Assembly (NCBI GenBank): GCA_022539475.1 | Contig: VCMS01000019.1 | Location: 124,001 to 188,000 of the forward strand | Origin: Gracilaria domingensis | Taxonomy: Eukaryota > Rhodophyta > Florideophyceae > Gracilariales > Gracilariaceae | Length of the DNA: 64,000 nt | Direction: 5' to 3' | Part shown: positions 1-10,989 of the stretch, piece by piece | How positions within the stretch are numbered: position 1 is the first letter of the stretch | How the letters are laid out: each line of letters starts with the position of its first letter | Translations under genes and position numbers: made by a program | The notes under the pieces: generated by a model | Databases searched by the model: none | What the model was told of the DNA's origin: nothing | What the model saw: only the letters and a program-made list of their open reading frames with translations

Positions 1-376
1 GTGTGACGTTGTTTTTGAGAGCGGCAGCTGTCTTGCACACGCGCTGCGTATCGAGCTGGCGGTCGAACCTGCTGAGTTCGAATGTTTTCAACCGTGCCCT
101 GTTTGGCCCTGTACGTTCGTACCAAGACTGCTCCTGCTGAAACCATTTGTGTCTCTCTAAATAGTTGGCGCAAACAGCGCCCTGCAATGGTGGTGGAAAA
201 CGTACTTCTTTATCGTTTGGATACGCAGAAGAATGAGCGAGTCCATGCACTCCACTGTCCAGATCCCTGGTGCCGTCGTTGCGTTTCTTGTTCCTCTCCG
301 ATCGTTCCCTTGCCTTGCCGCTCACCATGTTGTTCTCAGATGTCCGCTGTTAAACAGTTCCAGACCGGATCTATTT

Positions 377-530
377 AAGGGTCAGCCGCGCCAAACTGAA
401 TCGTCCGTACAACATCTGATCAAGCATAATCCACAGAACTTCATGGCCTTCCTAAAGAAAAAGCATTCTCTTATAGCTGTACCCTTGGTGTGGTTTAATG
501 ATAAGAAACAACCGTCCAAAACAAAGAACT
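377..530 (+). mobile_element. Old SINE-like retroposon copy (copy D)
   Basis: This stretch aligns base for base, with many substitutions, to the reverse complement of the element at 30020-30167. Shared blocks include CAGCC near the start, CCGTAC, CTGAT, CATAAT-CACAGAACTTC, TGGCCTT-CTAAAGA and a 3' stem-loop. The stem-loop is GTGGTTT (490-496), a 9-base loop, and AAACAAC (506-512), with six of seven pairs intact. The tail is eroded compared with the GAA-repeat tail of the younger copies, and no target duplication could be recognised, so this looks like the oldest of the four copies in the window. The 5' limit is approximate. Confidence 0.6.
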
Positions 531-929
531 TCTTTGTTTTGAAAGAAGAAAAGAGGTACCAATTCTGCCTTCGCACTATCGACGTTTTTCTTTTCTTCGC
601 AGCCTTCACTAAGTAAACAAACGTCTCTCTCATTGTCCAAAGTTTCAACGATGAGCGCTTGTCCTACACCATCATTTATGGTAAATAAAAGTTTGTCATC
701 CTGTGTCAATTTTACAATACACACGGTCTCGCAACCTTCAAACACGTAAGCAACACCGGCAAGCTGATGGTATAGACAATTACTAAGTGGTTTCCTACGT
801 TTCTCATGTTGATACCCTCCACAGCGATCCTACTGGGAGTCAAATAGACCCTCTACCATGGGAAAACGATAAATTCTCAAGAGCAGCTTTGCATTCTAGT
901 TTGAGCAAATCGAAATGAACTAATCAAAC

Positions 930-3026
930 CTACATGTACTCAAATTCATGACCGTAACTCCTGGATGAAACTCCGTTTGACATGGCAACCACTGGAACCT
1001 TTCCGTTTCCAGCGGGGGTAATGCATCGAACATGCTGATACTTGATGTCTACAATGTTCGTGCAAGCAACTCCACCAAAGGTGATTACTAGACTGGGGCT
1101 GTTTAAGAAGTGCCCGGTAATGAACACCTCTGTACCGCCAGTCTTAGGACCACGGGTTGGATGAACTGAGACGATCGAAATCGCTTTCGGCCCAGGTTCG
1201 TCCGCCTGCAGAGCTAGAACGCGGTACTTCTTCAGTTGAGGCATAACAAGCTCTCCGTACAGACCTTCAGTGAGTGACACACCACTCTGGTCAAAGAATC
1301 TATACGGTTGGCTCATCAGTGAATTTCCAGATGGATGCAGTTCCGCACGCCACACCAAACCATTAGCACCAAATGCAACCTTGCTCATCAACAGACTCGT
1401 CTTGAGAGCGCCATTGAATGTGTTCGATCGGTATTCAATCAGGCCATTTGTGGAAGACGTCATGATACCAATAGGCTTCAAGAAGCCATTGCCACTTGGT
1501 TGATCAAGATCTTTGTAGACACATTGTTTTGGATCGGTTCGACCTCGATTACGATTGGGGTGACCGTAATACGCCCCTGCAACTAACCTCAACAACTTGT
1601 CCTGCGACTCAGCGTCGGGTGCCTCCCCTGTGCAAGAGGTACTAGTAAGTCCAAATCCAGTGTTTGGACCGTTATCAGTGATGTAAGTTTGACCGTTGCT
1701 GTGTCGTACCATTCCAAAGCTGTTGCGGATACCAGTAACGTACGGTTCCACATCACCTGCGATCTTTCGAGCTACAGAAGGATCGTCATATTGGTCGTAC
1801 CGGATGTTGCCATTGAATCCTGGCTGAAGGTACGGGGCTCTAACTATTGCAGCGGAGAGCGGGTTCTCCGGAACGCCACCAATACCGTCTCCCGGTTTGC
1901 TCACTCCAGCGTTTGTAAATGAACCAATAGAAATAAGCATACTGCCATCCGCCAAGAACGCAATCGGACCTACTCCGTGATCATGATTTGATACGGGAAG
2001 ACCAGTGATGATTGTGGGTCCCTTCCTCGGACAACCGTTGCCCTCAATTTCAATCGACTCGATGTTGGCGTTATCCCATCTCATGCCCTTGTTTTCGTGA
2101 AAATGAGTGTTAACGGCGGCGAAAACCCGCGCATAAGGGTCAACAGGATTATAACCAATACCGGTAATGGAACGATCTTCTCCCATGTTGGCTCCCGTGC
2201 ACTTGGACTCAACGACCAAATCGCGGTTAACGAAGGCTACGGTGACCGTTCCAAGAAGGGAGCCCATATAGTATCGATGATCCCTTCCGAGGACAATGCA
2301 AGTGATCTCTTCAGCAATATATTCGGAGTTGTCCGGATTCTTCCATGCGTTGAGTTTGAAACGAATGGGAACATTATTTCCTTCCTGATAGGTGTAGGAT
2401 AGGCCATTCGACGTGCCCATAGAGCTTCGAACGGTGACAGTGACCGTTCCAGTTCCTCCCGGCGCCGTGCAGGTGATGCGACCACGATCGACATGCTCCA
2501 CTCCAAAAGCTTGCTGCGCTCCGAAAAACACTTGGGTGTCGCGGTAAAGATAGGCTCCGTCAATAGTAACAGTGTTACCTCCAGCAGCTGTTCCCTCTGC
2601 TGGGCCGAGAGCATCGATTCTGGGCGGCTCTGTAAGCGCGCTTCTCGGCAATACTGTTACCGACAAGGAGTCGGAGACGGTATCGCCGGTATTATCCACG
2701 ACAGTGAGCGAGACCTCTGTGGTTCCGACGGGGAGTTGCACGTCGCATTGCATAGTGTTACATACGACCTGGTTGGTGTCGACCCTCCGCCAGGTGAAGG
2801 TGGTAATTACACCGCTGACAATCGGCGGACCGGGTTCGAAGTAGTGCGAGTGCGAGCCGATGCCGTCTAGATGGACGGTTTCGAAGCCGGAGCCGTCAAT
2901 GTCGTACACGGTCTGGTCGAGACCGGGGACGGAATGGGCGCGATGGTCGAAGCCGCTATCATGGTGCTGCTGGGCGAAAGCGACGCCGAGCGCCGCGAAA
3001 AGAACAGCGAGTGTCAAATGATGCAT
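930..3026 (-). CDS. Secreted IPT/TIG and glucose/sorbosone dehydrogenase-like protein
   Basis: The 698-residue product starts with a clear signal peptide (hydrophobic 4-18, likely cut after AFA-Q). Seen domains in order: a beta-sandwich (PKD-like) region around 55-126; an IPT/TIG domain around 132-213; a beta-propeller region around 240-560 resembling soluble quinoprotein glucose/sorbosone dehydrogenases, with the SNHDHGVGPIAFLADGSMLI segment near 346-365 and the YVTGIRNSFGM segment in the middle; and a second IPT/TIG domain around 610-697 that runs to the stop. Cysteines are scattered as expected for an extracellular protein. The family oxidises sugars with PQQ in bacteria, but in eukaryotes (HHIP-like) many members are non-enzymatic binding proteins, so the substrate is unknown. 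The start codon gives the signal peptide directly. Domain family is fairly sure; activity is not. Confidence 0.85.
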   Translation of the reverse strand: MHHLTLAVLFAALGVAFAQQHHDSGFDHRAHSVPGLDQTVYDIDGSGFETVHLDGIGSHSHYFEPGPPIVSGVITTFTWRRVDTNQVVCNTMQCDVQLPVGTTEVSLTVVDNTGDTVSDSLSVTVLPRSALTEPPRIDALGPAEGTAAGGNTVTIDGAYLYRDTQVFFGAQQAFGVEHVDRGRITCTAPGGTGTVTVTVRSSMGTSNGLSYTYQEGNNVPIRFKLNAWKNPDNSEYIAEEITCIVLGRDHRYYMGSLLGTVTVAFVNRDLVVESKCTGANMGEDRSITGIGYNPVDPYARVFAAVNTHFHENKGMRWDNANIESIEIEGNGCPRKGPTIITGLPVSNHDHGVGPIAFLADGSMLISIGSFTNAGVSKPGDGIGGVPENPLSAAIVRAPYLQPGFNGNIRYDQYDDPSVARKIAGDVEPYVTGIRNSFGMVRHSNGQTYITDNGPNTGFGLTSTSCTGEAPDAESQDKLLRLVAGAYYGHPNRNRGRTDPKQCVYKDLDQPSGNGFLKPIGIMTSSTNGLIEYRSNTFNGALKTSLLMSKVAFGANGLVWRAELHPSGNSLMSQPYRFFDQSGVSLTEGLYGELVMPQLKKYRVLALQADEPGPKAISIVSVHPTRGPKTGGTEVFITGHFLNSPSLVITFGGVACTNIVDIKYQHVRCITPAGNGKVPVVAMSNGVSSRSYGHEFEYM

Positions 3027-3597
3027 GTACGAGCGGGCTTCACGGGCGCGAAGCGACGGAGCCGGGGCGAGTCAATTTGTGGAAAGTTAGAGGAGATGGA
3101 CTGAGTTAGTTATGGGGGGAGGGGGAGGGAGGAGGTTTGCTGTTTGGAATAAGCAGGAGGGAAGTAGGGGAGTGGTGGATGAAAAACATGAAGTGGGAAC
3201 GGAAGCACCGGGACAAACGTAACGAAGTGGCGCATACTGTAGTGCGAGCGAGTGATGCGGGAAGGACGGGGGCGGCGGGGCACGAGTGGGCTGGCATCTG
3301 GAGCGGCGCGGAAGGGGGAGGAAGACGGGCCTGCGGGGTGGCGGCGACGACGCGCGCGCAAAGGGGGGCGTGCGCAGACGCGCGATGTGCGCAACTGGGG
3401 CGGCGCGCGCGCGCGGCGGAGCGGCGCGGAGGTTGCAAGCCGCTGCGGTGTTTACTGTGGCGCGCGTGTGCACGTGGCGCGGGCGCGCTATTAATACGCG
3501 CTGAATTGCGCATGACGTAAGGCGGTGCGGCGCGTTTACAGCGCCGCGGGTGGACTAGGGCTATCCGGAGTGGACACGGCCGGTGGACAGCGCGCGC
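3027..3597. promoter_or_regulatory. GC-rich spacer upstream of the secreted IPT gene
   Basis: No convincing gene. The part next to the start of the minus-strand gene is purine-rich (GGGGGAGGGGG-type runs around 3114-3132). The rest is CpG-rich with alternating GCGC runs around 3350-3420. It presumably holds the promoter of the gene ending at 930 and the 3' end of the PH-domain gene. Confidence 0.4.
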
Positions 3598-3989
3598 TCA
3601 CGCGCGGCGCTTCCGTTCCAACGGCACGCCCGCCGACGCGCGCAGCAGCGCCGCCGCCCAGCGCCGCGCCGCCAGCTCGTCCAGCGCCCAGAACTGGATC
3701 ACCGGCGCCGCCTCCAGCTTCGACAGCACGATCTTGCACTGCGGCAGCTGCACGCGCACCCGCGCGCCCTCCACGCGCACGCGCCAGAACAGGCGGTCCG
3801 CCGCGTGGTCCAGGCACGACAGCTCGCGCCCCCGCAGCGCCAGCAGCCGCCCGTGCCGCAGCCCCAGCACCCACGGCACCTTGACGAAGCCGTGCAGCAG
3901 CCCGCGCGCCGCGTCGGCGCGGATGGTGGCGCGCAGGTGCCGCTCCATCGCGCGCGCGCGGCACAGCGCGCCGTTGCGCGCCGGCGCGC

Positions 3990-4020
<31 letters not shown>

Positions 4021-4284
4021 GCCCTGCGAGCTGGCCGCCACGGCGGTGGCCACCGTGAGCGCCATGCACGCCGTCTCCGCGCCGTGCTCGGTGAGCGACT
4101 GCACGCGCCGCATGCGCCGCGGCTCGCTGCGCTGGCTGCGCGGCGTGGACGGCGTGGAGGCGTTGGACAGCGTGTTGACGCTGGGCGTGAGCGACGTGGT
4201 GCTGCGCTTCGCCAGCGGCCAGACGTCGACGCTGGCGCGGTCGAACGGCGGTCGCAGCCGACGCAGCGATGGGAACGGCGCCAT
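3598..4284 (-). CDS. PH-domain protein
   Basis: The 228-residue product has a Ser/Thr/Arg-rich N-terminal half, a run of nine prolines at about 90-98, and a C-terminal pleckstrin-homology-like fold at about 129-217. The PH part shows the usual order: a first strand with HGFVKVP, a WVLGLRHGRLLAL hairpin, a strand ending in SCLDH, a QFWALDELAARRWAAALL helix as the closing alpha helix, and a basic tail. PH domains bind phosphoinositides or protein partners at membranes. It is divergent from a BAR-like gene across a 509-bp GC-rich spacer, so the two may be co-regulated membrane factors (inference). Codon use is extremely GC-rich. The lipid-binding basic motif is not obvious, so ligand binding is uncertain. 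Confidence 0.7.
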
Positions 4285-4793
4285 GGCGGGCGTGCGCGTG
4301 GTTTCTATGAGCCGTCGCAGCCGCGACGGGCGCGCCGCAAGCCGCGACCGCGAAGCGCGCCAGCTTTATGCGGCGCGCACGCACGCGCGTGCGCATGATG
4401 ATCATGCGCGTGCCGCCTTGCGCCACCCCTTTAATTTGTTCTCGCGCGCGCCGCATCATGTAAACTGTAAATGAGCGCGCGCCGAGCGCCGTGGCCGTGG
4501 CCGCGTGGCCACGCCCACACGCGTCCGAGCTGTGCCTTTGGCAACGACGAATCACCAAAAATCGGCGCCATGATGGAGCTGCGCGCGTGCACAGCATGTC
4601 GCCTTTCACGCGCCCGTTCGCGCATATCATATCCGCGCACCGCGCCCGCAGTAGAAATTCTCCGCTCTTGCCCACCGCGCTCCGCGCCCCCCCCCCCCCC
4701 CCCCCCCCCCGTCCGTCTGACGCGCTCTTCTGCTCTTCTTCGGTTCTGCGCCACGCCGTCTGCCGTCGTTTGCTGCGCATCTTGCCCGCCGTC
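4285..4793. promoter_or_regulatory. Divergent promoter between PH and BAR-like genes
   Basis: A 509-bp CpG-rich spacer separates two divergent start codons. It contains an uninterrupted run of 24 C at 4687-4710, about 85 bp upstream of the BAR-like start, which would be a G24 tract on the other strand. It also holds ATCAT/ATGATG-rich stretches near 4395-4410. No TATA box was seen. Confidence 0.5.
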
Positions 4794-5576
4794 ATGAATC
4801 CGCTGTCGTCCGCCTGGGTCAAGGACCTGCAGGACCGCGTCAAGCGCGCCTCCGTCGACGTCAACGTCGCGCTGCAGCCGCGTCTCACGCAGGCCAAGCG
4901 TTCCATCGAGCAGTCTATTCAGCAGTTCGGGCTGCGACCCAGTAAGGAGCTGTACGAGGCTGACTACGCTCTGTACGAGGTTCTTTGCGTGCTCGACGAT
5001 CTTCGAGACCTCGTCTCGGCGCTTGCGTCGCAGGCAGAGGCTCACAAGCGTTCTTTGCTGGAGCTCGCGCGCGTGGAAAAGCAGCTTTCGCACTCTCTTG
5101 CCCCTGATTCTCGTCTGGCTGATCTTCTTCAGGATTATGTGCCCAAGGAAGCTCTGTCCGCCCAGTTCTCTTTCGTACAGTCGCAGCAGTCTGCCGCTTC
5201 GTGCCTGCAGGCCTACGCAATGGATGTCTCTCCGCCTATCGTCGATCTGGCCAGGACCCTCGAAGAGTCCTACGCCGCCAAGATCGTTCCGCTGAGAAAG
5301 AGATACCTCGCTCAGAAGAACGAATGGAATCGCCTCAGAAGGCAGCCTGATACCGAAGGCTTTGAAGCTGTTATCGAGACCACAGCTGCTATGTGGCGAG
5401 CCACCAGCGAAACTCTGTCGGCCGAATGTAGGGGCCTCATTTTGTATTGCACTTCCAAGTTGGCGGACTGGACGCTCAACGTTGCTCAGGCAAAGGCTGA
5501 GACCTACACAAGAGCCGCTGCCTTGTATGAACAGCCGGCAAAACTTGCTGAGGATGCGCAAAATCTTTCATCATGA
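4794..5576 (+). CDS. BAR-like coiled-coil protein
   Basis: The frame is open from 4491, but the ATG at 4794 (in GTCATGAATCCG) is chosen because the upstream part is proline/arginine-rich out-of-frame-looking sequence that includes the C24 tract. The 260-residue product is nearly all helical: an amphipathic start (SAWVKDLQDRVKRASVDV), three long heptad-bearing helices with a conserved-looking YEADYALYEVLCVLDDLRDLV segment, and a C-terminal helix ending in AEDAQNLSS. Size and helix pattern fit the BAR/arfaptin-type fold that senses or bends membranes as a dimer. This is a fold-level call from pattern only; another cytoplasmic coiled-coil family is possible. Confidence 0.6.
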   Translation: MNPLSSAWVKDLQDRVKRASVDVNVALQPRLTQAKRSIEQSIQQFGLRPSKELYEADYALYEVLCVLDDLRDLVSALASQAEAHKRSLLELARVEKQLSHSLAPDSRLADLLQDYVPKEALSAQFSFVQSQQSAASCLQAYAMDVSPPIVDLARTLEESYAAKIVPLRKRYLAQKNEWNRLRRQPDTEGFEAVIETTAAMWRATSETLSAECRGLILYCTSKLADWTLNVAQAKAETYTRAAALYEQPAKLAEDAQNLSS

Positions 5577-7836
5577 GATCTCAACACGCCTGATTGCTTT
5601 CTGCCTTCGTCATGTCGCACTTGCTCTTACCTTCGTAATGCGTTCTGCAGCATTTATAGTATCTTCAACATTCTGGACAGCAATCTTCTCCTGCTACTCA
5701 CACTTTTAGGGGTTGAGTTCACTTCACCCTTTAGCTTACGTCATAATTCTGTCTACTACATCATTTCAGCCCCAGTGCGCTTTCTGTAACGCAATCGACA
5801 CTTCTTTTGGTGCCTCTGCAATGTAAAACAGTTTTAACTAACTTTCTCTACTGTATTTGGTCATGTTTCTACCCTTTGCAGCACTCCTTTCCATTGGAGC
5901 ATTTCTACCGAAGGTCGCATCATGCGCAACGCTTTTCTCTCCTGATCTGCGGTCAACAAAATGGTGACGTTTTTAGACGCAGCGGTTTCACTCTGTCTAC
6001 GTATTGCTCTGCTTATCTTGTAGTTTTGGTTCTGCAATCTCGCCATAAGCGATTACAGATTAAGGCAAGGAACTGCAGCTCTTCGCCTTCATAGAAGACA
6101 AAAGCAAAAGCGATTGTGACTGTAACCTACTGCATCTTCAGAAGTTTTGAAAATCACCAAACCTGGCCCAATCTATTTCCGAGAAATGCTTTGGGCGCTC
6201 TTCTTCCGTTTAGAGAAATTGACAGATGTAGGGAAACCATGAAACGTATCACGACAAGAGAAGAACTCGTGAGGCCGTCCACAGAAACCTCCAAGCGTAC
6301 AAAACTCTACATGCTCAGACCGGCGGATAAATTTAAGGCTATCTCGTACAACGCCTTTACATGGCTCTATGGAAAACTGCGACAACATGCACACCGTGTA
6401 AGAACTGTTATCGTTGTCATGGAACCACTTGTCCAACAGAGACGGCAACTGCGGTCTCAGCGGGCCCTTCGGAGTCCGGAAGGGTATTTGAGCTAAAGGG
6501 TATCCTTACATCTCCTTTTGTTCAGGCAAGCCAAATATCTGCGATTGCCAGCTCGCCTGCGTTCTCGCGCGAAGGCCACTTCCGTAACTTTTTAAGTCGC
6601 TGCTTGGTTCCACAATCTGTGCGGATGTGAATCGAATGACAATGTCGTGACACATCCCTACAAGAGGACAATCTACTTACACGTAACCCGAATGTGCACA
6701 TACATGTGTTCCAAATCTGAACAATTACACATTCGCATGTCCCTTCCTCTCCACATAAATGTTGGATCGCTGGCTTGTTATTGTTTTTGCTGGCGTCAGA
6801 GAAGGATAGCCCTCCCTCCCTCTAAATGTATAATGTGCCAAAAACAGAAATGAAAAACGGCCCGCTTGTATGAATGGTTCTTTACCCTTTCCTGGGTTTT
6901 CCGCGAAAGGTTTTATGGAGCTGAAGCCCAAGGCTTCAGCCAGGTGCTGCGACCGAAGAAGTCATTAGCCCTCTTAACCTTATCCCTCTTGATAACGCTA
7001 CCAAAGTGGCACGAGTTCGTGGACACTCTGTTACCGGGTATTGTCTTCAAGCATTATTCATTGACTGGGGATCTCCCACATTTGTCAACAAAACAGACAT
7101 ATAACAGTATCATACTTCTGATGTTGAGATCGCAAGGTTAAAAGGATATCATTACTGTCTGTACCTTTGTACCCTGTACATAAAGTTACGTTACCGTTGG
7201 TACCGTGGTACTGTAGAACCTCTAAAATTAACAGCTACCCCTGGTACCTTTGTAGATATCGTTTCAGCAAACAAGCAATCGATAACAAAAAAAATAAACG
7301 TTTTGCGTTCAACAAAACTTGTCCCCAATAATCCTTTAACATTTGTTCTCCCGTCTGAGATTAGATAGATTCTCCTCACTTCGAGTGTGAAGGGGAAGCC
7401 CTTTGGGTGGCTGTCGTCCGCAGTTTGCAGGAAGAAATCAGTCAGAGAGACGTTTTCGAAGGCAAAGTCCAGAAAAGCGCATTAAGGCAAACTGTTAAGC
7501 GGGATTATCCGTAAGAATATCCTTAGGATAACTCTGCTACCGTGACATCCACGCATGTAGGGTTATCGCAGTATCCCCGCTCTTATGCTCATACAAGGAG
7601 CTACAGTGCCGTCGTAATTGGAGCCATGCCCAGGATTTCGAAATAAATCTTCGGCCGTCTTTGACTGAAATCGTGAGAACCACTGAAGTCACCCCGCTTC
7701 TTTTCAGGGAAGACCGTCGTCCTGGTACTGAGACCACCGGCTGTCGAGGATATAATAAGCGTCTCGACGATGCTATGTCCACGAAGCGGAACTTTTTCCC
7801 CATTCCTGACTTGCACAGACTACAACTTCACACATC
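5577..7836. other. Intergenic, no gene recognised
   Basis: About 2.3 kb at lower GC than the flanking genes. Only short unsupported frames are present. Around 7160-7260 there is a cluster of GTACC-type palindromic motifs (GTACCTTTGTAC, GGTACCGTGGTAC, GGTACCTTTG) like those found elsewhere in the intergenic DNA of this window. Confidence 0.5.
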
Positions 7837-9378
7837 ATGGGAAGCCACACTGCGACTCACATCAACGGAGAATTATTCCATACGAAGCCAACAACATTTT
7901 ACGGATACAAGAAACACCGACACCGCTTCCTGATCATGCTCCCTTCCTTTGAACGAACACACACACTCGTCGAAAGTTTAGGTGACGGATCTGTCCGGTT
8001 ACCATTGCTTCCCACTTGTTCGTACCATTATTCGCGGCTCACTGTGGCTGATCTGGAGGAAAGCATTGAATCTTTGCTTGGCGTCAGCGTGCGGTTTGTC
8101 CGAGAATTGTGGGCGACACGTCAGGAGGGTAAGCATGTGTTGTGGGGGGACAGCTACGACATGATTGCCGTCATATTGGTAGAGTGGGCAGAAGCTGAGA
8201 AGAGCGTCGAGAGCGGCGGAACGATGAAATGGATGTCACACAGCGAACTGAACAAAGCCAACTGGGTTGAAACGGAGAAAGAGCTACAGCTCAATCTTCG
8301 TCAGGTGGTTTTGGATACTGTGAAAGAGATAAACGGAGAAGTGCACGTGTGGATCCCACAATGGCGTCGTATGGGGTGGTTTAGGAAGGTACTAACGTGG
8401 GTAAAGGAGGTGACCAAGACTGAAGTTGATGACCGTGAGCTATACAGCACGTTTATGAAGATTATGGATCATCATCATTCCGTTGTATGGCGATGTGAGT
8501 TGGACCTCTCGCGAACAAAGCATGCATCTGTCTCAAACGGTGAACCGGAGTATGTGTACATGAAGACTGCGATACCTATATTCCATGAGGCCAAGCGAAC
8601 AGCGACCATCGCAAAAGTGCTGGACAGGCTGAAGATTGTGCCACATATCATTGCAATACAGAATGAAGACTGTACATTTTTGCAGCGCGACGCGGGAAGC
8701 GCGGAGGGCGAAGAGAAAGACGCCAAGCTTTTGCTGGATACATTGAGAAGGATGCAACTTTTGTCAAGTGACCATCTGGATGAACTGCAAGCCGGGGGTC
8801 TGGAAGTGCGAGACAGCGAATGGCTTCTTTCTAACGTTCATCAACTTTTGTATCATAAGGGTCTGGAAAGAGCAGTAAAGGGCAGTGAAGAGCACGAGAT
8901 GATACTGCGAGACCTTCGGTGTCGAGAAAAGGAGGTCAAAGACGTGTGCAAGGAGATCTCCAGCTTCGGTATTCCAAATACACTAGTGCATGGTGATCTG
9001 TCACAGAATAATATGGGAAGTCGCAAGGTGCTCGGGGGCGCTGGTTATCAGTTTTTTGATTGGGGCCTGTCGCACATAGGACACCCGTTTATAGACGTTG
9101 ACGTGATCATAGATTTGTTTGCTGAAGACCAACCTGAGATCGAAAGATGGCGACATGAGTACTGGCAACATTGGAAATCGGTAGTGAGTGCAGAAGAGTT
9201 CTGGAAGCTTCTACGCCGAGTTCCACTAATTGGAGTATGCGCTGGACTGGACATGTTTCTGAGGGAATCTGAGTTTCACTGCGACGAATGGAATGGGTTG
9301 AGATGTCGCATTAGGCAGTACGCAGAATTTTTTCAACATGCCTTGATCACCATCAAGCATTCTAAATCGGTGAGCTAA
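7837..9378 (+). CDS. APH-fold phosphotransferase-like protein
   Basis: The 513-residue product has in its C-terminal half the signature of the aminoglycoside phosphotransferase/choline kinase fold: LVHGDLSQNN at about 383-392 (catalytic HGD with the metal-binding Asn) followed by FFDWGLSHIGHP at 406-417 (metal-binding Asp). The lysine/lobe region of a full kinase is not obvious. The first 120 residues (LGDGSVRLPLLP ... LLGVSVRFVRELWA ... DMIAVILVEWAE) resemble the strand-helix pattern of a Nudix-like domain, so it may be a two-domain protein. The first ATG is kept because the hydrophobic strand upstream of Met34 seems part of that domain. It faces the formin gene tail to tail. The substrate is unknown: small molecules such as sugars, choline or amino sugars are typical for the fold. 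Confidence 0.7.
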   Translation: MGSHTATHINGELFHTKPTTFYGYKKHRHRFLIMLPSFERTHTLVESLGDGSVRLPLLPTCSYHYSRLTVADLEESIESLLGVSVRFVRELWATRQEGKHVLWGDSYDMIAVILVEWAEAEKSVESGGTMKWMSHSELNKANWVETEKELQLNLRQVVLDTVKEINGEVHVWIPQWRRMGWFRKVLTWVKEVTKTEVDDRELYSTFMKIMDHHHSVVWRCELDLSRTKHASVSNGEPEYVYMKTAIPIFHEAKRTATIAKVLDRLKIVPHIIAIQNEDCTFLQRDAGSAEGEEKDAKLLLDTLRRMQLLSSDHLDELQAGGLEVRDSEWLLSNVHQLLYHKGLERAVKGSEEHEMILRDLRCREKEVKDVCKEISSFGIPNTLVHGDLSQNNMGSRKVLGGAGYQFFDWGLSHIGHPFIDVDVIIDLFAEDQPEIERWRHEYWQHWKSVVSAEEFWKLLRRVPLIGVCAGLDMFLRESEFHCDEWNGLRCRIRQYAEFFQHALITIKHSKSVS

Positions 9379-10989
9379 GGTAACGGGCGGTCCTCGGTAA
9401 GATGCAGAACCGATATGAGCGGTTCAGACAGCGATTCTGTACGAACTTGTGAACCTTTTATGATGGAAGATGATCAAATGGAAGGACTACCCCTGGTATA
9501 GAGCAGCAGGGATTCTTGAAGGCTTTGTTTTTGGAAAGTGTGAAACTCTCTTCAGTTCCTTGAATTCATTAACCAGACTTAACATTGCCTAACGATACAT
9601 ATTGCTCAGATCCGCTGAGAAAGCCTTGCCACGCTAATTAGAGTTCCAGGCTGCACTTTTCAAGAATCTTGTGAGCTGTACTGGATCTGAGATTTCCAGA
9701 AGCAAGACACGAACAAAGTTCATACCTACGACATTCTGTTATTTTCTTTGTTCTGGACTTCGTGTTCTATTGCTGAGCTGAAGGAACCAAGTTCTCATTT
9801 CGCTAGGAGGCCAAGAGCTTTTGTAATCACGCCTGACGAATCAAAATCTCGAAACGAATCACTACGTTGTTCTGCATACAGTAGCGGCTCTTCGCGTCGA
9901 GAAACACTGCTTACGGGGCATCGCAATAAGATTTGTAGTACTTCATTTACGCGACTTTGTCCTGTCTGTAACGACAAACGTTTGTCGCATGCAACGGCTC
10001 CAAGCGCGGTACGCATGAAGTTCATGGGTGAAACTGAGCAACACGCAAAGGGATTATGGGACATTGTTCACTACTGTTTATGACAGTGTCCCATGCTGCA
10101 CTAAATCTGTAAAATGTGTTTGGTCGGGAACTGGGATATACTTACTCAGAGTCGAGCACAATTTCGCATTAAAAACGCTGTTGTGGATCGCGATTTCTCC
10201 ATCTGTGGGTAATGCTGCCTTCATCGCACTCACAGCTGATCTTTTGTGTGTTCTTCTTTCTTGTAAATTGATGCATGGCGGATTTTGATTTCAGTTTGGT
10301 AGCTCCAAGTCAACTGCTAGGAGAAGGAATCATGTGAGCCACGTTCACCAAATGGTTATCGCTTCTTGCAGACTCCTTCCTACACACGGGCGACGACGAT
10401 TCTTCACTCAGTCTGGTGTCGGTACTTGTGAAGCAAATGAGGCCCTTTCGGTATACCCACCAGAAACAAGGAGTCCACGGTACGCGAACTTCATGAACGA
10501 AGTGACATCTTTGGTAGGACACCTGCATAGTACGCAGTGCACATCTACTTGTATCTTTGTGCAGTGTCCAGAACAAAGAAGACTGAAGTTTGATTTTTCG
10601 CCCTCCAAAAAGTTTTTCGATAACTCTGGCGGATGGGAACTGGGAACATGGAAAACTGTTTCCAATCTTCTGGGAGAAAAAGGTAGCCCTCTTACCCTTG
10701 GTATGATGCTGTATCAAGGGAACAGTACGGAGTTTCAGCATCTTCTGCGAATGGCAAGTGGACGTTGTAGACGAAGACAGTCTATACTTGTATGGATAAT
10801 TGCCAAGGCGTCTCGCAGAGACAGCTACGAAAGACATATCTAAGTCGACTTACGATAAATACTTCCCAAGTTAATCTCAGCAAGTACGTCTAGTGCCGTG
10901 CACAGCTTTTAGGATAAGTGAGGATCAGCGATATCTATCAATCGAGATGATCTGGATTGATATATATCGCTCAATTTGGCGTTGCGTCA
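9379..10989. other. Convergent spacer; two overlapping unsupported frames
   Basis: The spacer lies between the 3' ends of the APH-like and formin genes. Frames of about 170 codons are open on both strands at 10310-10843, but neither product has a recognisable domain or a clear composition bias, and they may simply lack stops by chance. Nothing else was recognised. Confidence 0.4.

Noticed and set aside
1-100. tRNA gene suggested by GAGTTCGAAT near 70-80
   Set aside because: No matching acceptor or anticodon stems could be folded around it.
452-826. Minus-strand coding-like stretch (KLTQDDKLLFTINDGVGQAL)
   Set aside because: No ATG and no recognised domain, and its 3' part runs into SINE-like copy D; it could be a relic but cannot be supported.
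3536-4906. Minus-strand frame of 456 codons across the PH and BAR-like genes
   Set aside because: Product is Arg/Ala/Gly noise, antisense or out of frame to better-supported genes; open only because GC-rich DNA has few stops.
10310-10843. Overlapping 169- and 175-codon frames on both strands
   Set aside because: No domain, no composition signal to favour either strand; left as unsupported.
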